Source: Clostridia bacterium (GTDB lineage Bacteria; Bacillota; Clostridia; TANB77; CAG-465). Taken from it: 64,000 bases of DNA. The translations under genes were made by a program, and so were the position numbers. The notes beneath the pieces are model-generated. The model did no database searches. It saw only the letters and a program-made list of their open reading frames with translations, and was not told where the DNA came from. Positions 8,723 through 17,765 of the stretch are shown here, in pieces (within the stretch, counting starts at the first letter, position 1; each line of letters opens with the position of its first letter). Where the stretch lies: contig JAUNGP010000004.1 of assembly GCA_030524345.1 (NCBI GenBank), forward strand, positions 54,451 to 118,450, in the 5' to 3' direction.

Positions 8723-9250
8723 CTATTTATTTTTTAAATATTCTTCTAGTATTGTTTGTGATCTTTTTACCTCAAATTTAATTTTATATAAATCTTCTGC
8801 ATCGTCAATATTTAAATTATTATAAGCATTAGCGATCATCGATAATGCTCTATCTTCATTGATCCATTCAACTTTTATTCCATAAAAAATCTCATCATCA
8901 CTATATTCTTCCTTTTTTCCAGCCTCTATTACATTTGCTATAAAAGCATACGAAGTTTGTTTATACCTAGTCAAACATCTTTCTTCCTCTATTGCTCCAA
9001 TTACTTTTTCTATATCAATTTTACATCCAGTTTGCTGAAAAACTGTCTTTAGAAAAGAAGATCTATAATCTTCATTATCGGTGACAATATTTCCGGGTAG
9101 CAAATAATATCCTCTATGAGTTACATTAATTAACGCTATTTTGTCTTCTTTTTTCACAATACCATAAGCTCCACAATGAATTTTGGTTGTACTAAACTTT
9201 ATACTTTTTTGGCCAATATCTCCGTCTTTGATTCTACTTATCATATTCAT
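8723..9250 (-). CDS. NUDIX-fold protein with a degenerate catalytic box
   Basis: A 175-residue protein whose first 130 residues read as a NUDIX fold: HCGAYGIVKKEDKIALI, then GYYLLPGNIV, then the box region and IGAIEEERCLTRYKQTSYAF. The canonical box GX5EX7REUXEEXGU is badly altered. The REUXEE part reads KTVFQQ, so both metal-binding glutamates are replaced by glutamine, and the leading glutamate is shifted. It is therefore probably not a hydrolase but a binding protein for a nucleotide or sugar nucleotide. It lies between ftsW and murG with 11-26 base gaps, so it is cotranscribed with peptidoglycan genes. GAGAGG precedes the ATG. Confidence 0.7.
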   Translation of the reverse strand: MNMISRIKDGDIGQKSIKFSTTKIHCGAYGIVKKEDKIALINVTHRGYYLLPGNIVTDNEDYRSSFLKTVFQQTGCKIDIEKVIGAIEEERCLTRYKQTSYAFIANVIEAGKKEEYSDDEIFYGIKVEWINEDRALSMIANAYNNLNIDDAEDLYKIKFEVKRSQTILEEYLKNK

Positions 9251-9276
9251 ATTTACTACCTCTCTTTACTACATAA

Positions 9277-10404
9277 TTATTTTCTACAATTTCTAGAAAT
9301 ACTCAAAAGTACTCCCATAGCGCACAAATTGATAAATAATGCTGTTCCACCATAACTAAAAAATGGAAGTGGCATACCAGTAACTGGCATTGAAACTGTT
9401 ACAACTGCAATATTGATAATGATTTGTAAAGCAAATACACTGGTTATTCCAGTAGCCACTAAAGAGCCAAACATGTCTTTACAAGTAATTGCAATTTTAT
9501 ATCCTCTATATATGAAAAGTACAAACAGTATAACAACGCAAGTTGCTCCGACAAATCCAAGCTCTTCCCCTAAAACAGAAAATATAAAGTCATTTTGTGC
9601 TTCAGGAAGCCACAAATATTTTTGTCTACTTTGCCCAAGACCTCTTCCAAACATTCCACCAGAAGAGATTGCATAAACACTTTGCAAAGCTTGCCAGTTT
9701 GTACCTGTAGGATCTGATTCTATATCCATAAAAGCAAGTATTCTTTTTAATCTAAATCCTTCTGAAAATATAAATACAGTTCCGATCACTCCTAAAAGTA
9801 AAATAAAGGCAAATATCCACCTTGCTTTCAGTTTTATTCCACTTGCAAATATGACAGAAACCGATGCTACAGCCATGACAAGAGTAGCACTCATATGTTT
9901 TTGTAAAAATAATACTAAAATAACAAGTGCAAGTAAAATTCCGGGAATTACATATCCTTTTACATTACTTAATTTTTTATAATTTAATGATAAATATGTA
10001 GATGTCGCTAAGACAAGCATAAGCTTCATAATTTCAGAAGGCTGAAATCTTAAGGTCGTTCCAAAGCCTAGCCATCTTTTGGCACCATTTACAGTTACTC
10101 CAAGGGGAGTCAAAACAGCAATTAAAAGTAATAATGCAATAATATATCCAAGATAACTCCACTTTTTATATATCTTATAATCCACTTTGGATATAATAAT
10201 CATTGCTGCGACTCCCATAATTGCAAATATCAATTGTCTTATCAACAGATAATTACTAGTTCCCCACGTACTAAGAGCATAATATGAACTAGCTGATGAA
10301 ACCATAACAAGACCTACACATAAAAGTATGATTATGATAACAAACATTCCAAAATCTATGCTCTTCTCTTCTTTATTCTTTATATCAACTTCTCTTTTTT
10401 TCAT
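9277..10404 (-). CDS. ftsW: FtsW/SpoVE-family (SEDS) peptidoglycan glycosyltransferase
   Basis: A SEDS polymerase that links lipid II into glycan strands with its class B PBP partner. The 375-residue protein has about ten membrane helices and the family signatures LGLGQSRQKYLWLPEAQNDF (large loop) and GMPLPFFSYGGTAL near the C-terminus. It follows mraY by 15 bases and is preceded by a GGGGAG site. In spore formers this position in the dcw cluster can be occupied by spoVE; sequence alone does not separate the two. Confidence 0.93.
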   Translation of the reverse strand: MKKREVDIKNKEEKSIDFGMFVIIIILLCVGLVMVSSASSYYALSTWGTSNYLLIRQLIFAIMGVAAMIIISKVDYKIYKKWSYLGYIIALLLLIAVLTPLGVTVNGAKRWLGFGTTLRFQPSEIMKLMLVLATSTYLSLNYKKLSNVKGYVIPGILLALVILVLFLQKHMSATLVMAVASVSVIFASGIKLKARWIFAFILLLGVIGTVFIFSEGFRLKRILAFMDIESDPTGTNWQALQSVYAISSGGMFGRGLGQSRQKYLWLPEAQNDFIFSVLGEELGFVGATCVVILFVLFIYRGYKIAITCKDMFGSLVATGITSVFALQIIINIAVVTVSMPVTGMPLPFFSYGGTALFINLCAMGVLLSISRNCRK

Positions 10405-10419
10405 TTTACTCCCCTAAAT

Positions 10420-11373
10420 CTAAATTAAATAGGCTAGTATACAAAATAGTACTGTAACTATCCAAAATAAAAATACTACTTTTGTTTCTTTCATTCCTGA
10501 TAGTTCCAAATGATGATGAAAAGGAGCCATCTTAAATAATCTTTTTCCTTTGGTAGCTTTAAAATATAGTACTTGTAATATAACAGATAATGTATCTATG
10601 ATACATACAAATGCTACTATTGCAAGATATAATGGCATTTTCATAATAATAGCGATCGCTGCTACTGCTCCACCAAGTGCAAGAGAACCTGTATCTCCCA
10701 TAAACACTTTCGCAGGATGAAAATTAAATACTAAAAATCCAATACATGTACCTGTTACAACGGATCCTAAAATCACCATATCTTGCTCACCATTTTTTAA
10801 TGCAATCAACGTAAAAAAGGTCATGATAATTGCAACAACACCGGATGCCAATCCATCTAAACCATCTGTTAAATTTACTGCATTACTAGTGCCAAGTAAT
10901 ATGAAAGCTGTAAATATAATAAATACAGGCATTGATAATGCAAATGGTTGATGAAATAAAGGAATAATAATATCAGTCCCTAAATTAAAAATCTTAAGAT
11001 ATGCAAATATAAATATTGCTGTTACAATAAAAAGTCCAAGCATTTTTTTCTTAGGTGATAGTCCCTCTGTATTTTTTAATATCAATTTTTTGTAATCGTC
11101 TATAAATCCAATAATTCCAAAGCCAAGTATTGATATCATGGCAAGTATAAGTACTGGATACTTGAAAGCATTGATAGCAAGTAAAATACTTGATACAATA
11201 ATCATTACAATTCCTCCCATAATAGGAGTTCCGCTCTTTTTTAAATGTGACTGTGGACCATCATCTCTTACTATTTGGCCGATTTTATGTCTTTTTAATA
11301 TTGGAACAACAATCATTCCAAGTACTATAGTCAAGACAAAAGCAAGACTCAAATTTAACGTTTGTATATTCAT
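10420..11373 (-). CDS. mraY: Phospho-MurNAc-pentapeptide translocase MraY
   Basis: Transfers phospho-MurNAc-pentapeptide from UDP to undecaprenyl phosphate, making lipid I in the membrane. The 317-residue protein shows ten predicted helices and the family motifs DDGPQSHLKKSGTPIMGG, GFIDDYKK, NLTDGLDGLA, FMGDTGSLALGG and MAPFHHHLE. Length is typical of Firmicutes. It begins 15 bases after murE, with AAGGAG ahead of its ATG. Confidence 0.97.
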   Translation of the reverse strand: MNIQTLNLSLAFVLTIVLGMIVVPILKRHKIGQIVRDDGPQSHLKKSGTPIMGGIVMIIVSSILLAINAFKYPVLILAMISILGFGIIGFIDDYKKLILKNTEGLSPKKKMLGLFIVTAIFIFAYLKIFNLGTDIIIPLFHQPFALSMPVFIIFTAFILLGTSNAVNLTDGLDGLASGVVAIIMTFFTLIALKNGEQDMVILGSVVTGTCIGFLVFNFHPAKVFMGDTGSLALGGAVAAIAIIMKMPLYLAIVAFVCIIDTLSVILQVLYFKATKGKRLFKMAPFHHHLELSGMKETKVVFLFWIVTVLFCILAYLI

Positions 11374-11388
11374 ATTTCTTCTCCTTGT

Positions 11389-12861
11389 CTATATATTTTT
11401 ATCTTCCATTTCTTCTGCTAATTTTTTTACCACTTCACGTTCATCAAAATGAACTCTTTTATGATTTTTTAATTCTTGATATGTTTCATGACCTTTTCCA
11501 GCCAAAATAATAATATCATTTTTCCATGCAATTCTCATAGCAAATTTGATTGCTTGACGACGGTTTTCTATAATTTTATAAAGTCCTCTTGTAGTTTTGA
11601 TTCCATCTTCTATCTCTTTCATAATTTTCATAGGATCTTCATTTCTTGGATTATCTGTTGTAATTACAGTAAAATCCGCAAGTCTTCCTGAGATTTCTCC
11701 CATCATACTACGTTTTTCAGTATCCCTATTACCACCACATCCAAAAACACAAATTATTCTTCCTTTAGCATGCTTTTTAGTAGCTGAAAGAATTGCTTCT
11801 AAACTAGATGGTGTATGCGCATAGTCTATCACTACAGAAAATGTTTTATCAATCTCTACTACTTCACTTCTTCCAGGCACCTTTACATTTGCAAGTGCAA
11901 GTAATATTGCATCCATTTGGGCATTCAATAAGCTACATACTCCAATTGCAGCTAATGCATTATATACTGTATATCTCCCTGGAATTTTGACAGTGATTGT
12001 TTCTAACATCTTGTTAATATACATTTTAAATTCTACATATGAACCATTTACTCTGATATCTGTAGCAGTTAAATTAACTGCATTATCAAGACCATATGTT
12101 GCAATTTTTGATTTTATCATCTTCATTAATTTCGGAGCATATATATCATCGCCATTTACAATTGCAAAATCGGAAACCTCAAATAGTTTTGCCTTGGCAT
12201 TTAAATAATTTTCCATTGTTCCATGAAAATCCAAATGCTCTTCTGATAAATTAGTAAATACACTTATGATAAATTTTAAACCATATACTCGATACAATTC
12301 TAAAGCATGTGAACTTACTTCCATAACTACATATTCCATACCTGCGTCTAACATTTCCTTAAGAAGTCTTTGCAAATCTAATGACTCTGGAGAAGTTCTT
12401 GTAGCCTCTATCTGCTTATCTGCATAAGTGTTATAGATTGTTCCAATCATTCCAGTACGTTTACCAGAAGCATTTAAGATATCTCTTATCATATATGAAG
12501 TAGTTGTTTTTCCTTTAGTTCCTGTAACTCCAATCAATTTCAAACCAAGACTTGGATTACCATAATAAGTAGATGCCATCACTGCAAGTGCAATTCTTGC
12601 ATTTTCTACCTCAACTACTGTCACTTTATCTTTTATATCTGATATATCAAAACTTTCTTGTTCTATCACAACACATTTTGCACCAGAACTGATTGCATCA
12701 GTTATAAAATGATTTCCATCTTGCTCATATCCTCGTATAGCAACAAATACATCTCCTGCTTCTATTTTATTTGAATCATATTCAATCTTATTAATCTCTA
12801 TTGTACTGTCTCCTGTCACTTTAACATTTGTTAAATTTTCAATTAAATACTGTAATAGCAT
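11389..12861 (-). CDS. murE: UDP-MurNAc-tripeptide synthetase MurE, meso-diaminopimelate type
   Basis: ATP-dependent ligase adding the third amino acid to UDP-MurNAc-L-Ala-D-Glu in the cytoplasm. The 490-residue protein has the Mur ligase P-loop GVTGTKGKTTT (about 111-121), central SPESLDLQ and EVSSHALEL segments, and a C-terminal domain with TTDNPRNEDP. The DNPR signature goes with meso-diaminopimelate rather than lysine, so this cell wall is predicted to be mDAP-type. It is preceded by AGGAGG. It is the only amino-acid-adding Mur ligase in the cluster; murC, murD and murF are absent. Confidence 0.96.
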   Translation of the reverse strand: MLLQYLIENLTNVKVTGDSTIEINKIEYDSNKIEAGDVFVAIRGYEQDGNHFITDAISSGAKCVVIEQESFDISDIKDKVTVVEVENARIALAVMASTYYGNPSLGLKLIGVTGTKGKTTTSYMIRDILNASGKRTGMIGTIYNTYADKQIEATRTSPESLDLQRLLKEMLDAGMEYVVMEVSSHALELYRVYGLKFIISVFTNLSEEHLDFHGTMENYLNAKAKLFEVSDFAIVNGDDIYAPKLMKMIKSKIATYGLDNAVNLTATDIRVNGSYVEFKMYINKMLETITVKIPGRYTVYNALAAIGVCSLLNAQMDAILLALANVKVPGRSEVVEIDKTFSVVIDYAHTPSSLEAILSATKKHAKGRIICVFGCGGNRDTEKRSMMGEISGRLADFTVITTDNPRNEDPMKIMKEIEDGIKTTRGLYKIIENRRQAIKFAMRIAWKNDIIILAGKGHETYQELKNHKRVHFDEREVVKKLAEEMEDKNI

Positions 12862-12939
12862 AATTTTGCCTCCTAATATTATTTTTTGATATATAGTATT
12901 ATATCATATTACTATTCTATTTGTAAATACAACAAGAGC

Positions 12940-15126
12940 CTAAGGAAGCTCTGTTGTATCTACGCATTTGATTGTTATAATAGAGCCTTTTTCTATAATC
13001 TCGCCAGGTGTTACATCTTGATTTAAAACATAACCTGAACCTACAATTCTTACATTTAGCCCTGATTTTCTGAATTCTTCAATTGCTTCTGATTGAGTTT
13101 TATTTCTAACATCTGGAACTGCTACAGTCTGTTTTGTACTATCATCAATATATACTCTAATCACAGATCCTTCCATAAGAGATGCTCCATTTTTTGGAAT
13201 TTGATCCTGTATAATATCTTCATCATTTAATACAACATCTCCTGCAAGTTCGAATCCTTGCTCTAATAACTGTACCCTTGCTTCGCTTACTGTAAGTCCC
13301 TTTAAATCTGGTACAATTGTTTCTTTGATTGTATTCTCTTCAACTGTATAATCTGTTGGAACTTCTAAATATCTTAGTGTTTCATCTATAATAGAACCTA
13401 CTACTGGTCCGCAAAGTGTGGCACCACCATGTCCTGATGGACCTGTTGGATTATATAAATTCATCATCACTACAATTTCTGGAGAACTAACAGGTGCAAT
13501 TCCTACAAATCCTGCCAAATACTTTGTATTGTCTCCTCTTCCATTTTCACCAGTGGCCGTTTTGCCGGCAATCCTATAACCATTTATCTTTGCTGATTTA
13601 CCAGTTCCTACAGTTACAGTATCTTCTAACGCACTAAGAACTTCACTAGCTGTTTTCTCAGACATAATTTGTTTTACAACTTTTGATTCTATTTTTTTAT
13701 CATAATTTCCACTTCCACTCTTGATTTCTTTTACTACATATGGTTGCACTAGGTATCCTCCATTTGCAACAGCAGCATAATTTACTGCAGTTTGAAGTGT
13801 TGTTATTTGTATTGTTTGACCAAAGGAAGTCGTAGCTAAATCCACCGCAGTCATAGATGCGGGATCATGCATGATTCCAGGCATTTCTCCAGGAAGATCA
13901 ATCCCTGTTTTAGAATCCAAATTAAATGCTGAAATATACTTACAAAAAGTATCTATTCCCATTTTCTGTGATACCTGCATAAATACAGGATTACATGAAT
14001 TAAGTATTCCCTCTCTTAAAGACTCCGAACCATGTGGTGAATAATATCTCCAACACTTGATGTCCCAAGTTCCAATTTTCATACTCCCTTGGCAATTAAA
14101 TACCTTATCATCAATTCCAACGATATTTTCTTCCAACGCAGCAGTAGCTGTAACAATCTTAAAAGTAGAGCCTGGCTCCTGTGTATCAGAAATAGCTTTA
14201 TTTCTCCACATACCATATAGTTCTTGTGTTCTCTCGTCCTTACTTAAAGAGTCCCATTTAGCCTTTAACTCATCTGTATAAGGTGTAAAAGGATCATTAG
14301 GATCAAAGGTAGGATAATTTGCCATAGCCAAAACTTCACCAGTAGATGGCCTTAAAACAACTATCATACCATATTCAGCTACATTTTCCTTCACTGCCTT
14401 TGTTAAATATTTCTCTACAATTCCTTGAATGGTAGCATCGATTGTCAAAACAATATCTTTTCCTTGAATAGGAGCAATATATTGTTCATTAGTAAAAGGC
14501 GTTTCTCTACCTTTACCATCCGTGCTTCCAACTATTTTACCAGGTATTCCAGCCAAATCATCATCATAATAACTTTCAATTCCATATAATCCTTGATTAT
14601 CAGTTCCAACAAATCCTAAGACTTGTGCTAAAAGTTCTTTATATGGATATACTCTTAATGTATCTTCATCTACTCTGATTCCACTTACCTCTTCTTCTTC
14701 AATATACTTTAATACTTGTTCTGCTTTTTCTTGATTTACTTTACTTGCAATTATTTCTGTTGAAGAATTTTTATTTAGTTTGGCAAGTACCTCGTCTTTA
14801 TCCTTTTCTAATATCTCAGCAAGTTTTTCTGCCACTTTTTCTTTATCTTCTTTATCTATGCTATTTGGCACTGCCGTAATAATATTGACAGATACACTTT
14901 GAGCAAGAACTTTCTCTCCTGTTGCATCATATATCGTTCCTCTTTTTGCGGAAATATTTCTTTCTCTTGTTTGTTGTTCATATGCCTTTTCTTTATAATT
15001 ATCTAAATCTAAAATCTGAATAAAAAATAATCTGATAAATAATAAAAAAAGTAATAGACTAGTTACAATCATCATAATACTAATTCTTTTTTGATTTTTT
15101 AATGTCACATAAGACACATGATTCAC
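12940..15126 (-). CDS. Class B penicillin-binding protein with two PASTA domains (SpoVD/FtsI)
   Basis: A transpeptidase that cross-links septal or spore peptidoglycan outside the membrane. The 728 residues comprise an N-terminal anchor (about 15-40), a PBP dimerisation domain (about 55-210), a transpeptidase domain with STFK (320-323) and SCN (377-379), and two C-terminal PASTA domains (about 605-665 and 668-726). The third motif reads KTAT (522-525) where KTG is usual. PASTA domains bind peptidoglycan or lipid II. Two C-terminal PASTA units and the dcw position are found in both PBP2B/FtsI and SpoVD; I leave the choice open. GAGGTG precedes the ATG. Confidence 0.92.
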   Translation of the reverse strand: MNHVSYVTLKNQKRISIMMIVTSLLLFLLFIRLFFIQILDLDNYKEKAYEQQTRERNISAKRGTIYDATGEKVLAQSVSVNIITAVPNSIDKEDKEKVAEKLAEILEKDKDEVLAKLNKNSSTEIIASKVNQEKAEQVLKYIEEEEVSGIRVDEDTLRVYPYKELLAQVLGFVGTDNQGLYGIESYYDDDLAGIPGKIVGSTDGKGRETPFTNEQYIAPIQGKDIVLTIDATIQGIVEKYLTKAVKENVAEYGMIVVLRPSTGEVLAMANYPTFDPNDPFTPYTDELKAKWDSLSKDERTQELYGMWRNKAISDTQEPGSTFKIVTATAALEENIVGIDDKVFNCQGSMKIGTWDIKCWRYYSPHGSESLREGILNSCNPVFMQVSQKMGIDTFCKYISAFNLDSKTGIDLPGEMPGIMHDPASMTAVDLATTSFGQTIQITTLQTAVNYAAVANGGYLVQPYVVKEIKSGSGNYDKKIESKVVKQIMSEKTASEVLSALEDTVTVGTGKSAKINGYRIAGKTATGENGRGDNTKYLAGFVGIAPVSSPEIVVMMNLYNPTGPSGHGGATLCGPVVGSIIDETLRYLEVPTDYTVEENTIKETIVPDLKGLTVSEARVQLLEQGFELAGDVVLNDEDIIQDQIPKNGASLMEGSVIRVYIDDSTKQTVAVPDVRNKTQSEAIEEFRKSGLNVRIVGSGYVLNQDVTPGEIIEKGSIITIKCVDTTELP

Positions 15127-15227
15127 CTCTTTAATTCATTATACCATATCATAAAAAAATAGCCAAGACAAATTTTTTTGTATACTACATAATACTTCTA
15201 ATTTGACTTGGTTATTCATAAATTCTT

Positions 15228-15737
15228 TCAAAATATATTTTTTATAGCATTTCTAATAAAATTTGTCACACTTTCTAATATAGTAGTATTTTGCTCTTTG
15301 CTAACCACCTTACTGGCTTCTTCTGAAGTATCAACATATATTGTTTGATTTTTTCCCGGTTTTTGCATACCAAGTTGTTGCTTAGCATAAGCCTCAATTT
15401 TATTTAGATCTGTATTTTGCTCTACTTCCATTTGTGCACTAACAAGAGATGCATCTACTTGCTCTAATTCCTTTTTTAGTGCTTGAGACTGTAAATTTTT
15501 CTCGTTAATTACATTAAAGCGATAAATAATAATCATAGACATTGCAAAACCAGTTAAAATAAACGCCACCATAGAAGCATTATTCTTCTTTTTTATGGCC
15601 TGTCTTTTTTGGCTCTGCTGATGTGTTGTCCTTTTTGAAGTAACTTTTTTTACAGGTTCTTTTTTTCGTTTAGGGGCTAACTTTCTTGCAGTTGAACCAC
15701 CTTCATAAAAGTCGCTGTATCTTCTACTAGCTGGCAT
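15228..15737 (-). CDS. ftsL: FtsL-like septum protein
   Basis: A 169-residue bitopic protein: a basic N-terminal region (about 1-52, many Lys and Arg), one membrane helix (about 54-72) and an outside coiled coil (about 78-125) with a YAKQQLGMQKPGKNQTIYV segment typical of FtsL/DivIC proteins. FtsL bridges DivIB and DivIC and helps activate the septal PBP and FtsW. Its place between rsmH and the class B PBP is the standard ftsL position; sequence conservation in this family is low. Confidence 0.8.
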   Translation of the reverse strand: MPASRRYSDFYEGGSTARKLAPKRKKEPVKKVTSKRTTHQQSQKRQAIKKKNNASMVAFILTGFAMSMIIIYRFNVINEKNLQSQALKKELEQVDASLVSAQMEVEQNTDLNKIEAYAKQQLGMQKPGKNQTIYVDTSEEASKVVSKEQNTTILESVTNFIRNAIKNIF

Positions 15738-15807
15738 TTACTTTTTTCACCTCTTCTTTATAAACCATCTTACTTCATTTATTATCGCATTTAAAATTCC
15801 ATTCATA

Positions 15808-16743
15808 CTATAATTTTCTCTCAAATACTCTAAGCTTTGCACTCCTTGCTCTTGCATTATCTTGTAACTCTTCCTCATTTGAAATGATCGGCTTTTTATT
15901 TAATATTTTTCCATATGACTTAAAATGACATACACACACAGGAAAATCTTTTGGACAGGTACATCTGCCTTCCATCTCCTCAAATGTATGTTTTACGATC
16001 TTGTCTTCTAATGAATGAAATGTAATAATAACAAGTCTTCCTCCATCATTTAAAGACATAATCATATCTATGATTGTTTGTTTCAATTTGATAAGTTCTT
16101 CATTTACTTCTATCCTAATTGCTTGAAATACTCGTTTGGCCGGATGTTGTTTTTCATTTAGGGCCTTGGCTGGCATAGAAGCTTTTATTATATCTACAAG
16201 CTCAAATGTTGTAATAATAGGTTTCTCTTTTCTTCTTTCACATATTTTTTTGGCTATAGATTTTGAATACCTCTCTTCACCATATTCATAAAATATTCTT
16301 TCTAGCTCATCTTCACTATAATTATTGACAACATCATAAGCTGACATACTGTCTTCTTGATTCATTCTCATATCAAGCTTTGCATTATGCATATAACTAA
16401 ATCCTCTTGACTGTTCATCCAATTGATAAGAGGAAACTCCTAAATCTAATAATATTCCATCGACACTTGATATGTTTAATTCCTTTAATATATTGATTAT
16501 ATTAGCATGATTATCATGCACTGTATATAAATTTGAAAATTCTTGTAATTTTTCTCCTGCTGCTTTTAGGGCCTCATTATCCCTATCAATTCCGATTAAT
16601 TTACCATCATCATTTAATCTTTTTAAAATTTCATAGGAATGGCCTCCACCACCTAAAGTTCCATCAACATATATTCCAGATGGTTTTATATTCAAATTTT
16701 CTATACATTCAGTTAAAAGAACTGATTTATGTTTAAATTCCAT
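15808..16743 (-). CDS. rsmH: 16S rRNA m4C1402 methyltransferase RsmH (MraW)
   Basis: SAM-dependent enzyme that methylates N4 of C1402 in the ribosomal P site. The 311-residue protein has the SAM motif [12 protein letters not shown] (about 25-36), [14 protein letters not shown], the ERGFSY-like [17 protein letters not shown] segment, and [16 protein letters not shown] with HPAKR. The C-terminal region has four cysteines, including [12 protein letters not shown]. Length is normal. GAGGT precedes the ATG. It is the second gene of the dcw operon, 150 bases after mraZ. Confidence 0.96.
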   Translation of the reverse strand: MEFKHKSVLLTECIENLNIKPSGIYVDGTLGGGGHSYEILKRLNDDGKLIGIDRDNEALKAAGEKLQEFSNLYTVHDNHANIINILKELNISSVDGILLDLGVSSYQLDEQSRGFSYMHNAKLDMRMNQEDSMSAYDVVNNYSEDELERIFYEYGEERYSKSIAKKICERRKEKPIITTFELVDIIKASMPAKALNEKQHPAKRVFQAIRIEVNEELIKLKQTIIDMIMSLNDGGRLVIITFHSLEDKIVKHTFEEMEGRCTCPKDFPVCVCHFKSYGKILNKKPIISNEEELQDNARARSAKLRVFERKL

Positions 16744-16893
16744 TTTTACCTCGTCTATTTAACATATATTTAAGATTGTTATCTTTTGTACTTTAGAGTT
16801 TTTCTCATTTGTAACTTGTCAGATTTTTTATATCTAACTTTTTCTTCTTTTGTTTTCTACTACTCCTATGTATGTTAATATTCTTTTGTTAAA

Positions 16894-17325
16894 CTAAATG
16901 CCAAGATTTGACATTTGGTTAGCAATATCATCTAAATCCATATTCTCTGGATTTGTATAATTATCCCATCTTTCTTTATCCCATATTTCAACTCTTGTAG
17001 AAACACCTATAATACATACATCTTTCATTAAAGAAGCATATTCTCTGAGATTTTGTGGTAAAGTAATTCTTCCTTGTTTATCAAGCTCACATTCTGTAGC
17101 CCCCGCAAAAAAGAACCTTACAAAGTTTCGTGTAGCACTATTAGTCATTGGTAAAGTTTTTAGCTTATCTTCAAACTTCTTCCACTCTTCTTTTGAATAT
17201 ATAAAAAGTGAATTATCTAGTCCTTTTGTTACTATGAAAGACTCTCCTAGATCATCTCTAAACTTAGAAGGAATAATTACTCTTCCCTTTAAATCAAGAG
17301 TATGAATATATTCTCCAAGTAACAT
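16894..17325 (-). CDS. mraZ: Transcriptional regulator MraZ
   Basis: DNA-binding protein that represses the dcw operon by binding direct repeats in front of its own gene. The 143 residues hold two SpoVT/AbrB-like halves, each with the DxKGR signature ([14 protein letters not shown] and [14 protein letters not shown]). Starting at the ATG at 17325 gives the normal family length and starts with MLLGEY. A frame open to 17406 would add 27 residues and would run through the operator. GAGGTGAG is eight bases upstream. First gene of the operon. Confidence 0.95.
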   Translation of the reverse strand: MLLGEYIHTLDLKGRVIIPSKFRDDLGESFIVTKGLDNSLFIYSKEEWKKFEDKLKTLPMTNSATRNFVRFFFAGATECELDKQGRITLPQNLREYASLMKDVCIIGVSTRVEIWDKERWDNYTNPENMDLDDIANQMSNLGI

Positions 17326-17344
17326 AGGGCTCACCTCACTTCCA

Positions 17345-17368
17345 CCACTTTGTGCCACAATGTACCAC
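17345..17368 (-). promoter_or_regulatory. MraZ operator: three GTGG boxes at 10-bp intervals
   Basis: On the minus strand GTGG occurs at 17365-17368, 17355-17358 and 17345-17348, exactly one helical turn apart, between the promoter and the mraZ RBS. MraZ proteins are known to bind such direct repeats with 10-bp spacing. The boxes lie in the early transcribed region, fitting repression by blocking the start. Confidence 0.8.
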
Positions 17369-17377
17369 TTATTAATA

Positions 17378-17406
17378 ATTTTAGTACATAATTTTTTAAA
17401 AATCAA
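17378..17406 (-). promoter_or_regulatory. Promoter of the mraZ/dcw operon
   Basis: Minus-strand TTGATT (17401-17406), a 17-bp spacer and TAAAAT (17378-17383), about 10 bases before the first MraZ box. Confidence 0.7.
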
Positions 17407-17594
17407 TACTTTTTAGAAAAAATTAATAAAAACACTCAAATATATTAAGCAAAATTTATTTTAAAGTTTACTTAACTTTTTGCTTTTATGTATACTATAT
17501 TCTGATAATATGTTAAAATACTAATAACTTTAAATGTATTTGCTAGTTCTCTATATTACATAATTTTACAGGATGTAATTTCCTATAAAAGTTA

Positions 17595-17624
17595 TTGAGA
17601 AAAGTCTTTTTATTATGTTATAAT
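17595..17624 (+). promoter_or_regulatory. Sigma-A promoter of a short plus-strand transcript
   Basis: TTGAGA (17595-17600), an 18-bp spacer and TATAAT (17619-17624). Transcription would start near 17631 and could end at the hairpin at 17716-17742, giving an RNA of about 110 bases. Confidence 0.6.
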
Positions 17625-17642
17625 ATCTTTGAGGTTATATAT

Positions 17643-17693
17643 ATGGAAGAAATTGATATAAAAGAAATACTATATTTCATATACGATAGGTAA
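17643..17693 (+). CDS. 16-codon ORF, possible remnant of a Wzz/CpsC-type gene
   Basis: ATG with GAGG eight bases upstream, 16 codons (MEEIDIKEILYFIYDR), then TAA. The wording resembles the cytoplasmic N-terminus of polysaccharide co-polymerases (Wzz/CpsC), which normally continue into a membrane helix. Here the frame stops where that helix should begin. It may be a gene stump, a leader peptide, or chance. No function is claimed. Confidence 0.35.
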   Translation: MEEIDIKEILYFIYDR

Positions 17694-17715
17694 ATATATT
17701 AATATAAAAAACACT

Positions 17716-17742
17716 AAGCGAGATGTTTAAAACATCCCGCTT
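17716..17742. terminator. Terminator of the MucBP adhesin gene, possibly bidirectional
   Basis: AAGCG-A-GATGTTT pairs with AAACATC-C-CGCTT with one mismatch. The minus strand continues into TAGTGTTTTTT. It lies 24 bases after the adhesin stop and may also end the short plus-strand RNA. Confidence 0.8.
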
Positions 17743-17765
17743 TATTGATATATTATAAAATTAAT

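Larger units (their letters stand above)
17407..17765. other. Intergenic region with a short plus-strand transcription unit
   Basis: This 359-base gap separates mraZ from the adhesin gene. It holds a strong plus-strand promoter (17595-17624), a 16-codon reading frame and a terminator hairpin, each listed separately. I see no other gene in it. Confidence 0.6.

Noticed and set aside
16894..17406. A longer MraZ starting at 17406
   Set aside because: It would be translated through the promoter and operator boxes; the start at 17325 has a good RBS and the family length.
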